A DNA stretch of 47,699 nucleotides, from contig LRSR01014907.1 of NCBI GenBank assembly GCA_001579985.1, positions 1-47,699 on the forward strand. The letters run 5' to 3'. Under the pieces are notes generated by a model that was given only the letters and a program-made list of their open reading frames with translations, had not been told where the DNA came from and ran no database searches. This DNA is from Hypsibius dujardini. Taxonomy: Eukaryota > Tardigrada > Eutardigrada > Parachela > Hypsibiidae. Positions 11,206 to 22,529 of this stretch are shown here, piece by piece (position 1 is the first letter of the stretch; each line of letters begins with the position of its first letter). A program made the translations under genes and the position numbers.

Positions 11206-14200
11206 GCAAAACGTAGACATACAGTATTCGTCCAAACCTGTGTACCTCGTGCTCCGGTTATTTCGACTTTCCAACGGAAAGCCTCCCACTGGCGAGCTAC
11301 AGCGAATGAACGGTTCGTCATCCACATTTGAACGAGCCTCCTCGAGTGAACCTTCCGATGGACTCCTCCGGCATCCCTCGGACAACGGTCGCTCATCCCA
11401 ACGGCCATCTGCTTCTCTCACCCTTTCACGAAAGCCTTTATCACTCGATCGACTTCTCCCCTTCTGAACACTGCTCCTCGGCGGTTGCCCAGTCTTCACA
11501 ACTTGCTGCCCAAAAAGTGCCGGTTGTGGGATTGTCCGATGCTTCCCATCATGCTTGACCATGTCATGGTCCGATGTGAAGCCTAGTTTTTCACTCGATG
11601 TTTGTGTCTGCTTCCAGTCTGTGCCTGGGATAGGATTGCTGATAGGGCTATCATGTTCTTCCTCCTGCGGTTCGGTGAGATAAGCCCGCTGAATGATCGT
11701 TCGTCGAGGCTTTCCACCAAGAACCTTTGACGTAATTGGATTCTGCCGTTTGCTCAGTGTTCGTCGAGGCTGTTCCGCTTGTTCCAAATTTGTTCGTTTG
11801 GTCAACGAACGCCGAGCTTGTTCTCCTTGTTCCAAATTGGACCGTCCAGTGACCGTTCGCCGAGTTTGTTCCTCTTGTCCCAATTGGTTATTTCCGCACT
11901 GGTTCCTTTTAGTTTTTTTGCAAAGGGCGGCACACTCCAGTGGAGCTCCATATTGCAACGCCAGCACTGCGAAACAGTCGCAATCTTGCGGGAACGGAAG
12001 GTTGAAATGTGCACCAGGACCGCCCGATCCGGCGACTTGTTCCTCTCTCCCTCTGAAGCGCTCCTCGCGAGTGAAAGAAGGAAAACAAGCTGTTCGCTTT
12101 ACTGTCTGCGACGGCTGGGCCTCCGTATGGTCCGGGTATCCCCGGGATGAGCTGCGCCCTGTCCTCGAGCCACGTAGATCTCCGGTGGGAGTTTTTGTAC
12201 ACGGATTGCAGGATCTTGGGGCTGGGTTTCCGACGCAGAAATTACACGGTCGAGCTGTTTGCACCGTTGATTGTCTTTGAACCTCAGACGGTTTCTCGTA
12301 GCGACCTGTTCGGATACCTTGCTCGTGCGTCACTGGTTGTGGCGCTGAGGCCGTGTATTGGTAGCACGGATCACAAGGTCTCGCAGGGTGCACCGGAGTT
12401 TTCAGTTGACGGTCCAGTTGGCCGTCACGATGAACTGTCGGTGAACTTCGTCGCCGATTCGTGGATCTTCTTCCAGGCGTTGCAGCACTAAACTCGCGGA
12501 GGCTACTGGACGTTGCCGTCATGTCCCTTCCAGCGTTTTCCAACCGTTCGTTGCACAAACGGATAGGACTCAATGTTCGAATTGTGAGTCGTTGGTTAAC
12601 TTCCGGCACGTCAGACCGAGGTTCAATGGGAAGCTTTGACCGTACCGTCGTTCTTTTTCTTCCGTCTTCGAATACTGACTCTGAAGGTTTTCTCGATGGC
12701 TCTGTCGACCGAACACCTCCAGAAGGGTCACGCGGATTTGGAGAAACCGTCGGAGATTGGCGAATATTCTTCGACTCGCTGCCGTAATTCGGATCCGCAC
12801 CTCGAACCGGCGGACAAGGCTGTCGGACCTCATCAACAGCTGCTTTCTTAGACGGAGAGAAGAAACGTCGTGGCTCCACATCTTCAACTACACCGCCTTG
12901 ATCAATAGGACACCCTCGATCGCTGGGCGATTTCGAACTTGTACGTTGGGTTTCATTTGCCGTTTGAACCAAGGATTCACGCTGACGGTCGGCTGACGTT
13001 CCGGTCATATACTGCCGACACTGTAGCCGCTCCGGCGCGAGAACGGACCGTCCAAGTTGATAATGATCTTCCTGATTTTGCTCTCGACACGAACCCTCGC
13101 AGCTGGCACTTCTTCTCCGCCAACTTTCATTCCTCTCACCGTCTGGCCTCCGTCTGCAGTCGTCGTACTCGCAATTCCGACTTCCACTCCCACCCTGCCA
13201 GTCACACCTTCCGGCATCCCGATTTTGACTTCGGTTCTTATCACTGTCGAACTCTTCATAATCCCGTCGACCGCCATCTCGGTCGCGACTTCGTTGTCGT
13301 TCACTTCCGTATCGGTTATCATCCCAGCGCCAATCGCAAGTCCGACTTCCACTTCGCTGACGGCTCCTGCCTCGGTTACAGTTACGTCCGTCCGGTCCGT
13401 TTCCGTTAACAGCATTTCGGTCAAGGAAATCTGCCAGATCACCCATACTGTCCGACGCATCGAAATCTTCTTTATCGATCCTTGTCCCCGACACCTCAGT
13501 CCCGCGAGTTTTCGTATTTCCGTTTCCCAAGCCATCGTTATCTTCGTCATCGGAGGCCCTCCCTCCACCGTCACCTGGCTTGCGCGGTTTTCCTTTCCCG
13601 CCAGCACCACCATCCGACCCTTCTGAGTCCTCCGTCCTGCCCGTCGGTTCGAAATCGTTCTTATCAATAACCATGCCAGAAACGGCAGTCCTTCTGTTTG
13701 TTTTCCCATCCGTCTTCCAGTAACTGTCGTTTCCACCACTCCGACCTCTGTCGGAACCGTCACTGTTTGGGTGGGTTGGGTTGAAGTTGTTCTTGTCAAT
13801 GGTCACACCGGAAATCGCCGTCGATCTGCCCGACTTCCCGCTTTTCACTCCAAGCAAGTTTGCCTGATTCTTGTCCTTACTACCGCGAAGGTCATTAAGC
13901 CCCTTGCCCAAGGTATTGCGGGCACCGAGACTGTTGGAATCGCCGACGGTCTTACCGTCGGTGAAACCCGTCACGGCCGACAATTTGCCCTGGCCCTGCG
14001 CACCCTCCTCCGGCTTGTCTGAAGAGTCGGTCGCAGCTTTATTTAACGCATTCTGGTTCAGATTAGCATTGTTGTCCGGATTCAAGTTTTTGGCATTCGA
14101 CGATCCGTCGTCCGGGGTCAGTGTTTTCCTGGACATTACTCCGAGATCCATGTCTGCGTTACATTCAAGGTCGCCCACACCCTTGACCAGCGCGGTGTTG

Positions 14201-15131
14201 ACGACGGTACCGGCCGCCGCGAACCCGTCGCCTTGCGGCTTAATCATGTCGTCGTCGGTGTCGTTGAGGTCGCGGTAAGTCTGCGTGGCGATCTCCGCAT
14301 GCGGCGGCTTTTTATGGTGGTGGTGATGGCGCTGCGGGTGGTGCGTCGAGTGGCCGGAATTGTGGGCGATTGGTATCAACCGACTAACGATGGAGGTGTG
14401 GTGGTTCTCACGGTTGCTCCACTCGTCCTCCTCGATCAAGTCACCGAGTTTGACCTCGGACTTAGTGAAGTTGTCCGCTGAAGCTTGATGATTGGGCTGG
14501 GGTGGACTGTTTGGGCTCTCCAAAACGTCCGGTTCTGGCTTCACCTGCGATTTAAAATGGACATTTTAAACGGCAAACGTCAGCTAAACATTTCATGCAA
14601 ACCCATTTCATGCTTGAAAATATTTTAAATGTAATCCAGAATGTAAATGACGTTTAACATTGAAGAACTTTTCCTACCCGATTTGACAAATTTTTTAAGA
14701 GCTTCCCTGTTGAAAAATCTATTTAAATAAATTTCAAAAAGATGTCGAATCTGACACAATCATATTGGAGAGGCTTATCGTTTGGTTTGGCATTTTCAAA
14801 CGCAATTGAAATTTTATGGCCAATTGATGTTTGTTTCTCATGCTCCTCTTGATTGCAGACGATATCTGGACGACTAGACGAATTAAGAATACGAATAACA
14901 GACTAGCATACCGTAACGGATATAAGCTGCTAAAATCGTTTTGGTTTGATAATTTGTGAAGAAATCCTCATTTTTATTTCACTTTTTGTTGTTCGGTCGT
15001 TGAACAATTCGTGGTGCGAGTGGAGAATTCCGAATTATTGTAAGACAGAAATCTTGTAGGCCTTATAATAACTTAATAATTTACTAATCATAATAATGAT
15101 AATAACGATGTAATAATATTAATAATGATGC

Positions 15132-15163
<32 letters not shown>

Positions 15164-17868
15164 TAGCATATATTATAACAGATATTGTTTATATATATAA
15201 TTAAGTAATAATAATTTGATAATAGTAATAATGTAATGTTTTAGATAATGTTGCATCGTGCTTACTGAACGACAAATCGGTTCGTAAATTGCTTTCAGAT
15301 TTTGACATCAAAGACAAAAAATATTCTACAAAGCAAGAGTTACATTTGAATTGGGCATTTATTTCATTTCATGTCATCCCGCTGTACCTGCGGTGGAGCG
15401 GCTGCCGTTAGAGACTCATTCGGAGGCACCGACGGAATGGCGGACAGCTCAGCTTGCGGCGGATTAGCGGGAAGCTCCACCTCTGCCGACTTGACCGAGG
15501 CCACCGACAGTGACGGCCGTTTTTGCGGCACCTCCGTGTTCGTAGAGTTCATCGATGTCTTGGACGGATCCACCGTCGTCGAAAGGCCGAACAGCGCCGG
15601 CTGTGGGATGTTAGTCAAGTTGACCGATCGTTTGGTGATGGCCGCGGAAACCAACGAAGGGTTCGGGCTGGGAGTGTTTGACAAGGATGAAGACGCCGGA
15701 CAGGCAGTAATGGCGGCCGATGCGTCGGATGACTTTTTAAACGGATCAGCCAACTTCAACGAATCACGCGCGTTGGCTAATTTGTTTGAGACTTGCGCGT
15801 TAGCGGAGCTCATGGAAACCTTTGAGGAATCCGTCACGGTTGTGTCACCTGGGGAAGGTAACAATAAAAAATCAATCATCATTACATTGGCCAAACTCTG
15901 ATTTGTGAGCTAAATGGATTCTAAAAACATGGGCGTCACAAGATTTCGAAGGTCTAAAACATGTTTTTTCTCCAGAAATATCAAAAACTACCATTCAATT
16001 AAAACAATCGCATAAAATAACATGGGATAATTTTCAAAGTTCACACCAAGAATCTATTCGCTTTATACTGTATTTTTTCAGCAGCCCTGTAATTTTATAA
16101 AGATTTCTGATATTATATATATATTTGCAGTGTGGTCCCAAGAACTCCTTTGGCACAGGATTTTAAATTTGGAAAAAACAGTGGAAAAAACAGTGGAAGA
16201 CATTTTCATTGTAAAAAACCGAATTTCTAGAATACATTTTTATTAAACATATTTTGACGTTATCATAATTAAAATTCAATTTGGAATCGACTGGCCTTAA
16301 CCGATTCCTTTTTCAAGATCAAGGGGCGGGGTTTTAACAAGGTCCCATAAGTTCATGGCCTGTTTCACTATCGAGTAATAGCTCCGCCCCCTGAACTTCA
16401 AAAACCTTTGGCTGATGCCAATCGATTCTAAACGGAATTTTGGTTGTAACGTCGTCAAAATGTGTCTAATAAAATAGTTTCTAATTTCCAAAGTTTACAA
16501 TGAAAATCAAAGGAAAAAAAGATTGCGTGGGCTGGGCTACAGAATTTAATAAAGTCGAGATGCACAATATTTATTTTTTAATTTAAAAAATTGAAACTAT
16601 GACAGTTCTACTCAAAAGTTTATTTTGACTACTCAAAAATCTAGTGTTATCCCACTCAGAAATGGGACTTCCAACTAGGTTGTGCAATCTATATTGCAAG
16701 GAGAAAATTATTGGGAACCCAGTGCTTTGTTTTAGTCTGAAATTAATGACAGGTCGCCGAACGTGTTGGCACGGAATACAAATCGCAATTCACTCACTAT
16801 TTTCTGTCAAATTACGGTAAATTTTCAAATTTTTTCCTTTTCTATTTCTTTTCAAAAAAAGTCACATGACGACACCAGGTCATTTTTTCCCTTTTGGACA
16901 TTCTTTTGAAAACTCTATGAGACGAATCACGTTATATCTAACGTTAGATTTAGTACGTTTTAGACAGTTTCGATAGGTATGCAGATTCGTTACACCCAAA
17001 CAGCAGCGTTTCTGTCTACCGTGTCTAGTCAGAAAGCAAAAGGAAAAAACACAGCGACTTAAGTTCATCTCATCCCAAAATGAGAAATTTGCGAAAGCTT
17101 TTGGTAATTTCAATCTCGCTATACAAGGTAAACCATAAGGCTGAGTTTTGGGTTTTTAAAATCTGAGTCCAAGAAGTCCAAAATTTAGTAAATCAGACGA
17201 AATCCATCATATAAAGTTTTCAAAAGAATGTCCAAATGGGATATGGAGACCTCATGACGTCACATGACGTATTCAAAAAAAATAGTTTAAAGTTTAAAAG
17301 CAAAAGTTTGCGAACCCACACTTCTTCTGGGGGGGGGGGTTGCCCATAACCATTATACTCCTCTAAATAACAGCCAATATTTATCACCACCCTCTCACCT
17401 GGAGAAGTCAGCGACAGCTTTGACCCATCCGTCGGGACCTCCGTCTTCATATTGGCTAGCCTGTTAGTCTGCTCGCTCAATGTCGGCTTCAATGAGAACG
17501 TTGTCCGTTCCGTTGGAACAGGTGGCGAGGAATAAACTGGTTGACTTGCGGGCATCTGAGATTTTTCACTTGAATTGAGGGAGGTTTTTTTAACCATCTC
17601 AGGCGAAACCTGGTCAGGCTTCGGTTCAACCGAAGTTGTAGCATCAGAATTGGGTTCGTTCGGGATTTCTGCTTTAGTTTTATCCGTCCGGATGGACAAA
17701 AACGAGGTACGAGATGGTGTGACGGAAGCATAATCAGGAATGGGGACATTGGTGATGCGATTAGCCTTGGCGCTTTCCGACGACTCAACCGAATTCCTTG
17801 ACTTTTGCGGCTCGGTCATGGCGCGGACCATCGAAGCCCGGAGCTCGCGCAGTTGACCGTCTTGTGCG
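11116..17868 (-). CDS. Long low-complexity, probably disordered protein; 5' end unresolved
   Basis: Not a family I recognise. Three exons on the minus strand join in phase: 17868-17399, 15848-15388 and 14544 down to about 11238 or 11246, or read through to a stop at 11116. The total is about 1,450 residues. Composition is Ser/Pro/Asn/Arg/Asp/Gly-rich with His-rich and Cys-pair patches (CDPC, CNPC). Repeats: a motif like S-G-x-x-I-D-K-x-D/N-F occurs three times (13825-13777, 13693-13648, 13505-13460); a 16-residue unit starting RRT/RRS occurs about three times (11890-11753); IPQPALFG occurs in both of the two downstream exons. The first exon begins with a short helix (QDGQLRELRASMVRAM). Strong signals support it: CAG|GTACAG donor at 15388, CCAG|GTGAGA donor at 17399. 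If read through to 11116 the protein ends in a microsatellite-encoded Ser-Val tail, which is doubtful. Confidence 0.65.
14545..15387 (-). other. AT-rich intron with ATA trinucleotide run
   Basis: Intron between the two largest exons of the disordered-protein gene. It contains an AAT/ATA-rich microsatellite at about 15060-15240. No gene. Confidence 0.7.
16200..16510. mobile_element. Foldback element, related to 37083-37840
   Basis: The two halves are degenerate inverted repeats with a centre near 16360: ATTTTGACGTTATCA pairs with the inverse of CGTCGTCAAAATGTG, and AAGGGGCGGGG pairs with the inverse of AGCTCCGCCCCCT. The inner arm (GCTGATGCCAATCGATT) matches the inner arm of the longer palindrome at 37083-37840, so both belong to one family. 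It is intronic. Confidence 0.75.
16714..17340. mobile_element. Inverted-repeat element family A, copy 1
   Basis: Subterminal inverted repeats: ACATGACGACACCAGGTC with a downstream CCTTTTGGACATTCTTTTGA on the left mirror TCAAAAGAATGTCCAAATGG and GACCTCATGACGTCACATG on the right. The interior carries TAGACAGTTTCGATAGGTATG and TGTCTACCGTGTCTAGTCAG, shared with copies at 19322-20015 (inverse) and 25390-25975. It starts near CCCAGTGCTTTGTTTTAG. It has no coding capacity and lies in an intron. Confidence 0.85.
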
Positions 17869-18119
17869 CTAATACGAAAGAGAACTTTTTATTAAGGAAA
17901 GATGACGTCATCTTTGTGTTTGTCTGTCTGCTTTGATGTGACTTTCACCTTGACTACCATGCGTGCCTTAAAACTGTAAACAAACAGTTAGAAGCCAGTA
18001 GAAACTAGACTTTAAATAATGATTATTTTTTTCTAGGAAAATTAGAAGAACACTTTTTCGCAGTTTTGAGGAAGACCCGACCGATTTGAAAGGTTTGGAA
18101 GCTGTGTGGAATTTTCGAA
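17869..18119. promoter_or_regulatory. Head-to-head intergenic region with CRE-like site
   Basis: Separates the 5'-most detected exon of the disordered-protein gene (-) from the ENKD1 start codon (+). A perfect palindromic octamer TGACGTCA lies at 17903-17910, the consensus bound by CREB/ATF bZIP factors. The first exon of the minus-strand gene is not resolved, so this region may include a 5' UTR or a tiny exon. The shared promoter is an inference. Confidence 0.4.
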
Positions 18120-21100
18120 ATGGCACAGATGGTGTATGTGAACGGAATGCCATCGATCCAGGAGGCTCGGTGGCTGATTGACGGCATGGAAGCCCGTAGG
18201 GAGATGTTGACGAACCGTCAGCGCGATCAACAGGGCACGGTGCATGATCTGATGTACCGGCCCGATGCCGTGGCTCCCATGCCTGTCCACATCAAGAGAA
18301 TCACCAGTAGGTAAAATATCTGCGAAAGTATTCTGGAGATGAGAATGACATCATTTGATCCATGAATTATAGTGAAAATGAATCCAGTCAAACTGACCTG
18401 CTGGATCAAGTGAAAAGGACAAAATTGAAAAGTTTAGTCTCGTGTGCAAAGCTGCACGTGCGTATTTTCTACAGGCTGTAGCTGTATTGCAACTATTTTA
18501 ATTTATCCTTTTGAACTCCTTGCCCCTTCGCCGCTAATCGTAAAAACGACGACGAGCGGACAGTTCTATGTCGGAATTATTTGCACAACCGGCCATAGAA
18601 AATGTCACGTTTTAGCACACCCTAAAAACATGACCACCTAGCTTCTTTTGTCGATCCTCTCTAATACGATGAGAAAAGAGAGACTCTAGCAGGACCAGTA
18701 TAGTAGAATAGACAAGGAGGAATTAAACAGTACCAGAAAAACATCCATAAGATTTAATGCATCACTACGCTACCACAAGTATACTTAGAATCGTATGTAG
18801 AATCATTAAACATAGAATCGTAACTCCCACGTCCCAGGGAGGTTTCTGTAAGACTGCTAGCATTATCGTATTGAGGATCCTGTTTAAACACTAAGCATAT
18901 CTATCCTCAATCCGCCGGAAAACAGTATTTCACGCCATTTGTCTCAAAAAAATTTGATTTGAATTTAATTAGAAACGTGGTCGTGATAAGCAAGGAGGAC
19001 GTGAAGGCCGTTGAACATTTCAACGTTCTGCGACTTTGATTAATGATTGTTGTCGTTCATCGTAGTCTGTAGATCTACTGTATATGACGAGTTTCCAAAC
19101 AAGAACTTCGGGCTAACGGAGGTCTTAACAACTTAAATTTTTTTGCGTTTCTAACATTCAGGTTGGGTGGGGGAGGCAATTATTAGCTAGTACGCACAAA
19201 ATGTTGCCATAATTAAATTAAAAATAACATCGGTACTTGAAACCAAATAGAAAGCACCCTCGCAATAAAACAAAAAAGGACAATTAAATCGCAAACAAAT
19301 CTTTGTCCCTTAAGGGCAACGCGGCGCTTTGTTTGTGTTGCAAATTCAAGCCGGGTCGCCGAGCGTATTCGCAAAAAAAATGGTTTTGACTTCCAATATA
19401 TTTTTCCGTAAAAGTCGTTTGGCTTTGCAAACTTTTGCTTTTTATGTTTTTTTCCAAAATACGTTACGCGACGTCATCAGGTCTCTTTCCCATTTAAACA
19501 TTCTTTTGAAACCTGTATAATGCTAATTTCGTCTGATTTACTAAATTTTGGACTTTTTGAATAGACACTCTAATTTTGTGGGCCCAAAACTCAGCCTTAT
19601 AATTTACCTTATAATTTAGCCAGAGAGAAATTACTAAAAAGCTTCGCAGATTTCTTATTTTGATATGGGATAAACTTGGGGTAGTCATGCTATTTCCCTT
19701 TTACTTTGTGACTAGACACCGTGAACGGAAACACTGCTGTTTGGGTGTAGCGAATCTGCACACCTATCGAAACTGTCCAAAACGCAAAATATATAACGAG
19801 ATTCGTCTAATCACATTTTTCAACGAATATTCAATTAATGAGAGAAGAGGACCCGGTGACGTCATGTAACATTTTGTGGAAAACTTAAGCAGAAAAGGCA
19901 AAAAGTTTGCAAATCGACCATAATTTGATAGAAAATAGTGAGTGGAGTTGTGAATCTATATTCCTTGGCAACACGTTCAGCGATCTGTCATGGATTTCAT
20001 AATAAAACAAAGCGCCGGGTTCCCATTAATTTATAAAATTTCAGCAACAATTGCTATAAAATAAAGAAACGTAATATTCCGAGCCCACCCCCCCCCTACC
20101 CCTAAAAGAAATTTTAATTAATAGATAGACCGTTTGCCGCCTCGCTATAGTCACTTTACTTTTCTCATTGAAAATGGGTTGCAAACAAATTAGTCGAAAC
20201 TCTAAAAATAAATTGTATGGTCAGCATTTAAAACAATTCTTTCCATGAAAAGTGTTCCGTTTCATTGAATTCGAAATTTTTTTGGTAGAACCAGTGAGGA
20301 ATTTTGCGATGGAGAACAAAAAGCACGTCCGACTGATCGCAGCCGAGAACCACGCCAGAAGGGCGGCCGAACGGCAGGAAGCGACAATGGCAGCCACTGA
20401 GGCAGCAAGACCCTCCTCCTCTCGGTACTCCAATGTGGAATCGCGGGTCTTCCGTGAACCAGAGGTTTGTGTACGCTTCAAACAAAAAACAAACAAGCAA
20501 TCCAAGTATTCAATTAGGTTAACTAAAATACGATTTTTGTTTGATTTTTATTTCTTCAATAGCGGATAGAGCACACAAAATCCAGGTTGACTGGACAAGC
20601 GTTTTATTGAATTATTCAGTATAATAATTATATACAAATTCAAAAAAATATACAAAGAATTAATAAAAATAATAAAATGTAAGAGTATAAGTTTATTAAA
20701 AACATTTATTTTTGGAGCATCCCAATTCTCAACAACGAAGTCCTCGGTTGGACTATATGAGGTCAGGGGTCAGACCAGATTCCTCGGTCCGATCGCAGAC
20801 CGGTTCGTCCGAAGGATCGGCAACGAGGGCAGACCCCGAACAACTGCAGTCCGCCTTTCAACCACAGTCGATTCGGCCTGCAAGTAGTGTCCCTTCAATC
20901 TCGGGCGCGGCGTCCTGTCGGAGTCTTCTGCAGTGTGATAAGAAGAATTTTGTCAGGATGAACGAGATCGCTGCAAAGCACCCAAAGCCGGTACAGGGGA
21001 ACGCTGATTATGTGGATCGAACGGAGGGGTACCTGCAGAAACTGGACCGTTTGCCGAAGGCACGGCCCGGTGAAATTCCAGCTTAGTAAGCAGGCTTATC

Positions 21101-22063
21101 CTGGATCAAAATTACCAACAATTTTCTAAAAATATCAAATTATTCATTAATTATTATTATTATTATTAATTATTATTTATTATTATTTATTCTAGTCTTA
21201 TTCACAACAGAATTAGCCTACAGGTTTAATTGAATTAAATAACTGATAAAAGTGAACTGGTAATAGTAATATTTTTAAGTAACGTGAATCTATTTAAAAA
21301 AAATAATAAATAAATCAAAATCCATCGGCAAAGTTATTTTAAAGAAAGACTTATTTTATTTAGACGAAACTTTGCATTTCTGCATTTACAATAAGCTTGA
21401 TTAAATAAAATGCCCTAATATTTAAAGTAAACTCAATGATTATAAATACAAATATGCTAATAAATATCGATTTTTTATTTTTTTTATTTTAGATAAAATA
21501 TATTATATTGAACCGGTCTGCGATAGATAAAATGTTTTTATTTAAAATCAAAAGCCACTTTTTGAGCTATTTAAAATTCCTTTAAAATATAATTAAACAA
21601 TGTTAGGCAATAACAAATTAAGTTAAATTAATGGCTTTTGTTTTTTGCGTGCGACTTTAAATTCGATGTTTTAATGCTGGAGCGTGGGTATTTCAGCTTA
21701 ATGAGACGGAACAAAGAATGGGAGCAGGCAGCGGTGGACGCGGAGGAAGCGGTTGAGACGGCAAAAATTCCCGCCGGCTGTCAGTTGATGGACGAAGAGG
21801 AGAAGGCTGAGATTATTGCAGATCTCAGGCGCAGTAATTGTGGATTAGATGAGAATCACACTGTTTCCATGCTAAGCGGCTTTTTTTGTGGTGTGCTTGC
21901 AGCGAAAGCAGAAAAGGAGATGGAGCTCTTTAAACTGCCAGTTCGGAGCGACACACTCCGGGTACGGACGAAACGGGCAGACTTGGAGGCGGAACTCAGC
22001 AGATTAGAAGATCACTTGGAGTTGTTGTCCAAGCCGAAAGTGTTTGTTCCCATTGAGGATTAA
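18120..22063 (+). CDS. ENKD1: Enkurin domain-containing protein 1
   Basis: Exons 18120-18310, 20299-20464, 20718-21085, 21697-21833 and 21903-22063 join in phase to 340 residues, close to my recollection of about 346 for vertebrate ENKD1. The second exon (MENKKHVRLIAAENHARRAA, SRYSNVESRVF) matches the family's conserved basic helix and the K/R-Y-x-x-VESRV motif. The C-terminal enkurin domain starts with GEIPAYLMRRNKEWEQ, continues through a helical hairpin and ends SKPKVFVPIED. The 69-bp last intron keeps the frame open, so it is easy to miss; removing it restores domain spacing. The ENKD1 ending rather than enkurin's own ending favours ENKD1. The family is microtubule- and centriole/cilium-associated. 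The first exon is divergent and its start is the first ATG in frame. Confidence 0.87.
18311..20298 (+). other. ENKD1 intron 1
   Basis: A 2-kb intron starting GTAAAA. It carries family A copy 2 and otherwise AT-rich sequence without a supported exon. Confidence 0.7.
19322..20015. mobile_element. Inverted-repeat element family A, copy 2 (inverse orientation)
   Basis: The most complete copy. Outer ends mirror each other: GGCGCTTTGTTTGTGTTGC with GGTCGCCGAGCGTATT on the left, and AACACGTTCAGCGATCTGTC with AAACAAAGCGCC on the right. Inner repeats mirror as in copy 1 (ACGTCATCAGGTC versus GACCCGGTGACGTCATG). The interior is the inverse of copy 1, for example GACTAGACACCGTGAACGG and CACCTATCGAAACTGTCC. 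Long inverted ends and no open frame fit a non-autonomous DNA transposon. No target-site duplication was confirmed. Confidence 0.85.
21086..21696 (+). other. ENKD1 intron 3
   Basis: AT-rich intron starting GTAAGC and ending TATTTCAG, with an ATT trinucleotide run near 21145-21190. No gene. Confidence 0.75.
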
Positions 22064-22529
22064 CATGAAATATGAGCTGCAAATAATAATGCAATTTTTC
22101 TGGCTGCTTGTGTTGCATATAGACAATGGTATCTCGGTATCTGAATGAGTAAATTCTTGGTAAAATGCGTGAAGGACAAAGTTATGAAGTATTTAAACTA
22201 GGCCTGTAACTCTTCCGACACGCAAGTTGAGGCACTGGCGTGACATCCAATTCATGTGTCAATGCAGTACGGGAACAGAAAACTCGAGCAAATATCCAGG
22301 CGCTATTAATTGGTTGTCATAGTTTCAAGCCGAAGCAAAATTAGGAGCTGAAACACCAGCATCATTCAAGCGTGTGGTGAATGAATCGTACATATGGAAT
22401 GCACAAATTCTTCAGCATAAATACCAGTGACCACTGCCTGGTAGATTCGATGTGAAGGAACCTGCATTTCATGCCTCAAACAAAGATATTTAACGTGTAA
22501 TATGAGTAAAAAGGGGCACCCTTTTTGCA
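22064..22529 (+). other. Short intergenic region between two plus-strand genes
   Basis: Holds the ENKD1 3' UTR and the 5' flank of the receptor cyclase gene within 466 bp. No clear polyadenylation signal or promoter motif was recognised. Confidence 0.5.

Noticed and set aside
13057-13626. Plus-strand open frames of 60-195 codons across 11200-14500
   Set aside because: They are shadows of the long minus-strand exon, whose splice sites and phases are supported; the plus-strand translations have no family features.
17930-17985. Tiny minus-strand first exon (Met-Val-Val-Lys) for the disordered-protein gene
   Set aside because: Its donor (AAG|GTGAAA) is phase 0, whereas the next exon needs a phase-2 donor.
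18970-19040. Possible extra ENKD1 exon reading NVVVISKEDVKAVEHFNVLR
   Set aside because: Exons 1 and 2 already join in phase and the segment has no counterpart in the family.
18120-22063. Assignment to enkurin itself rather than ENKD1
   Set aside because: The VESRV region and the SKPKVFVPIED ending fit ENKD1; enkurin ends differently.
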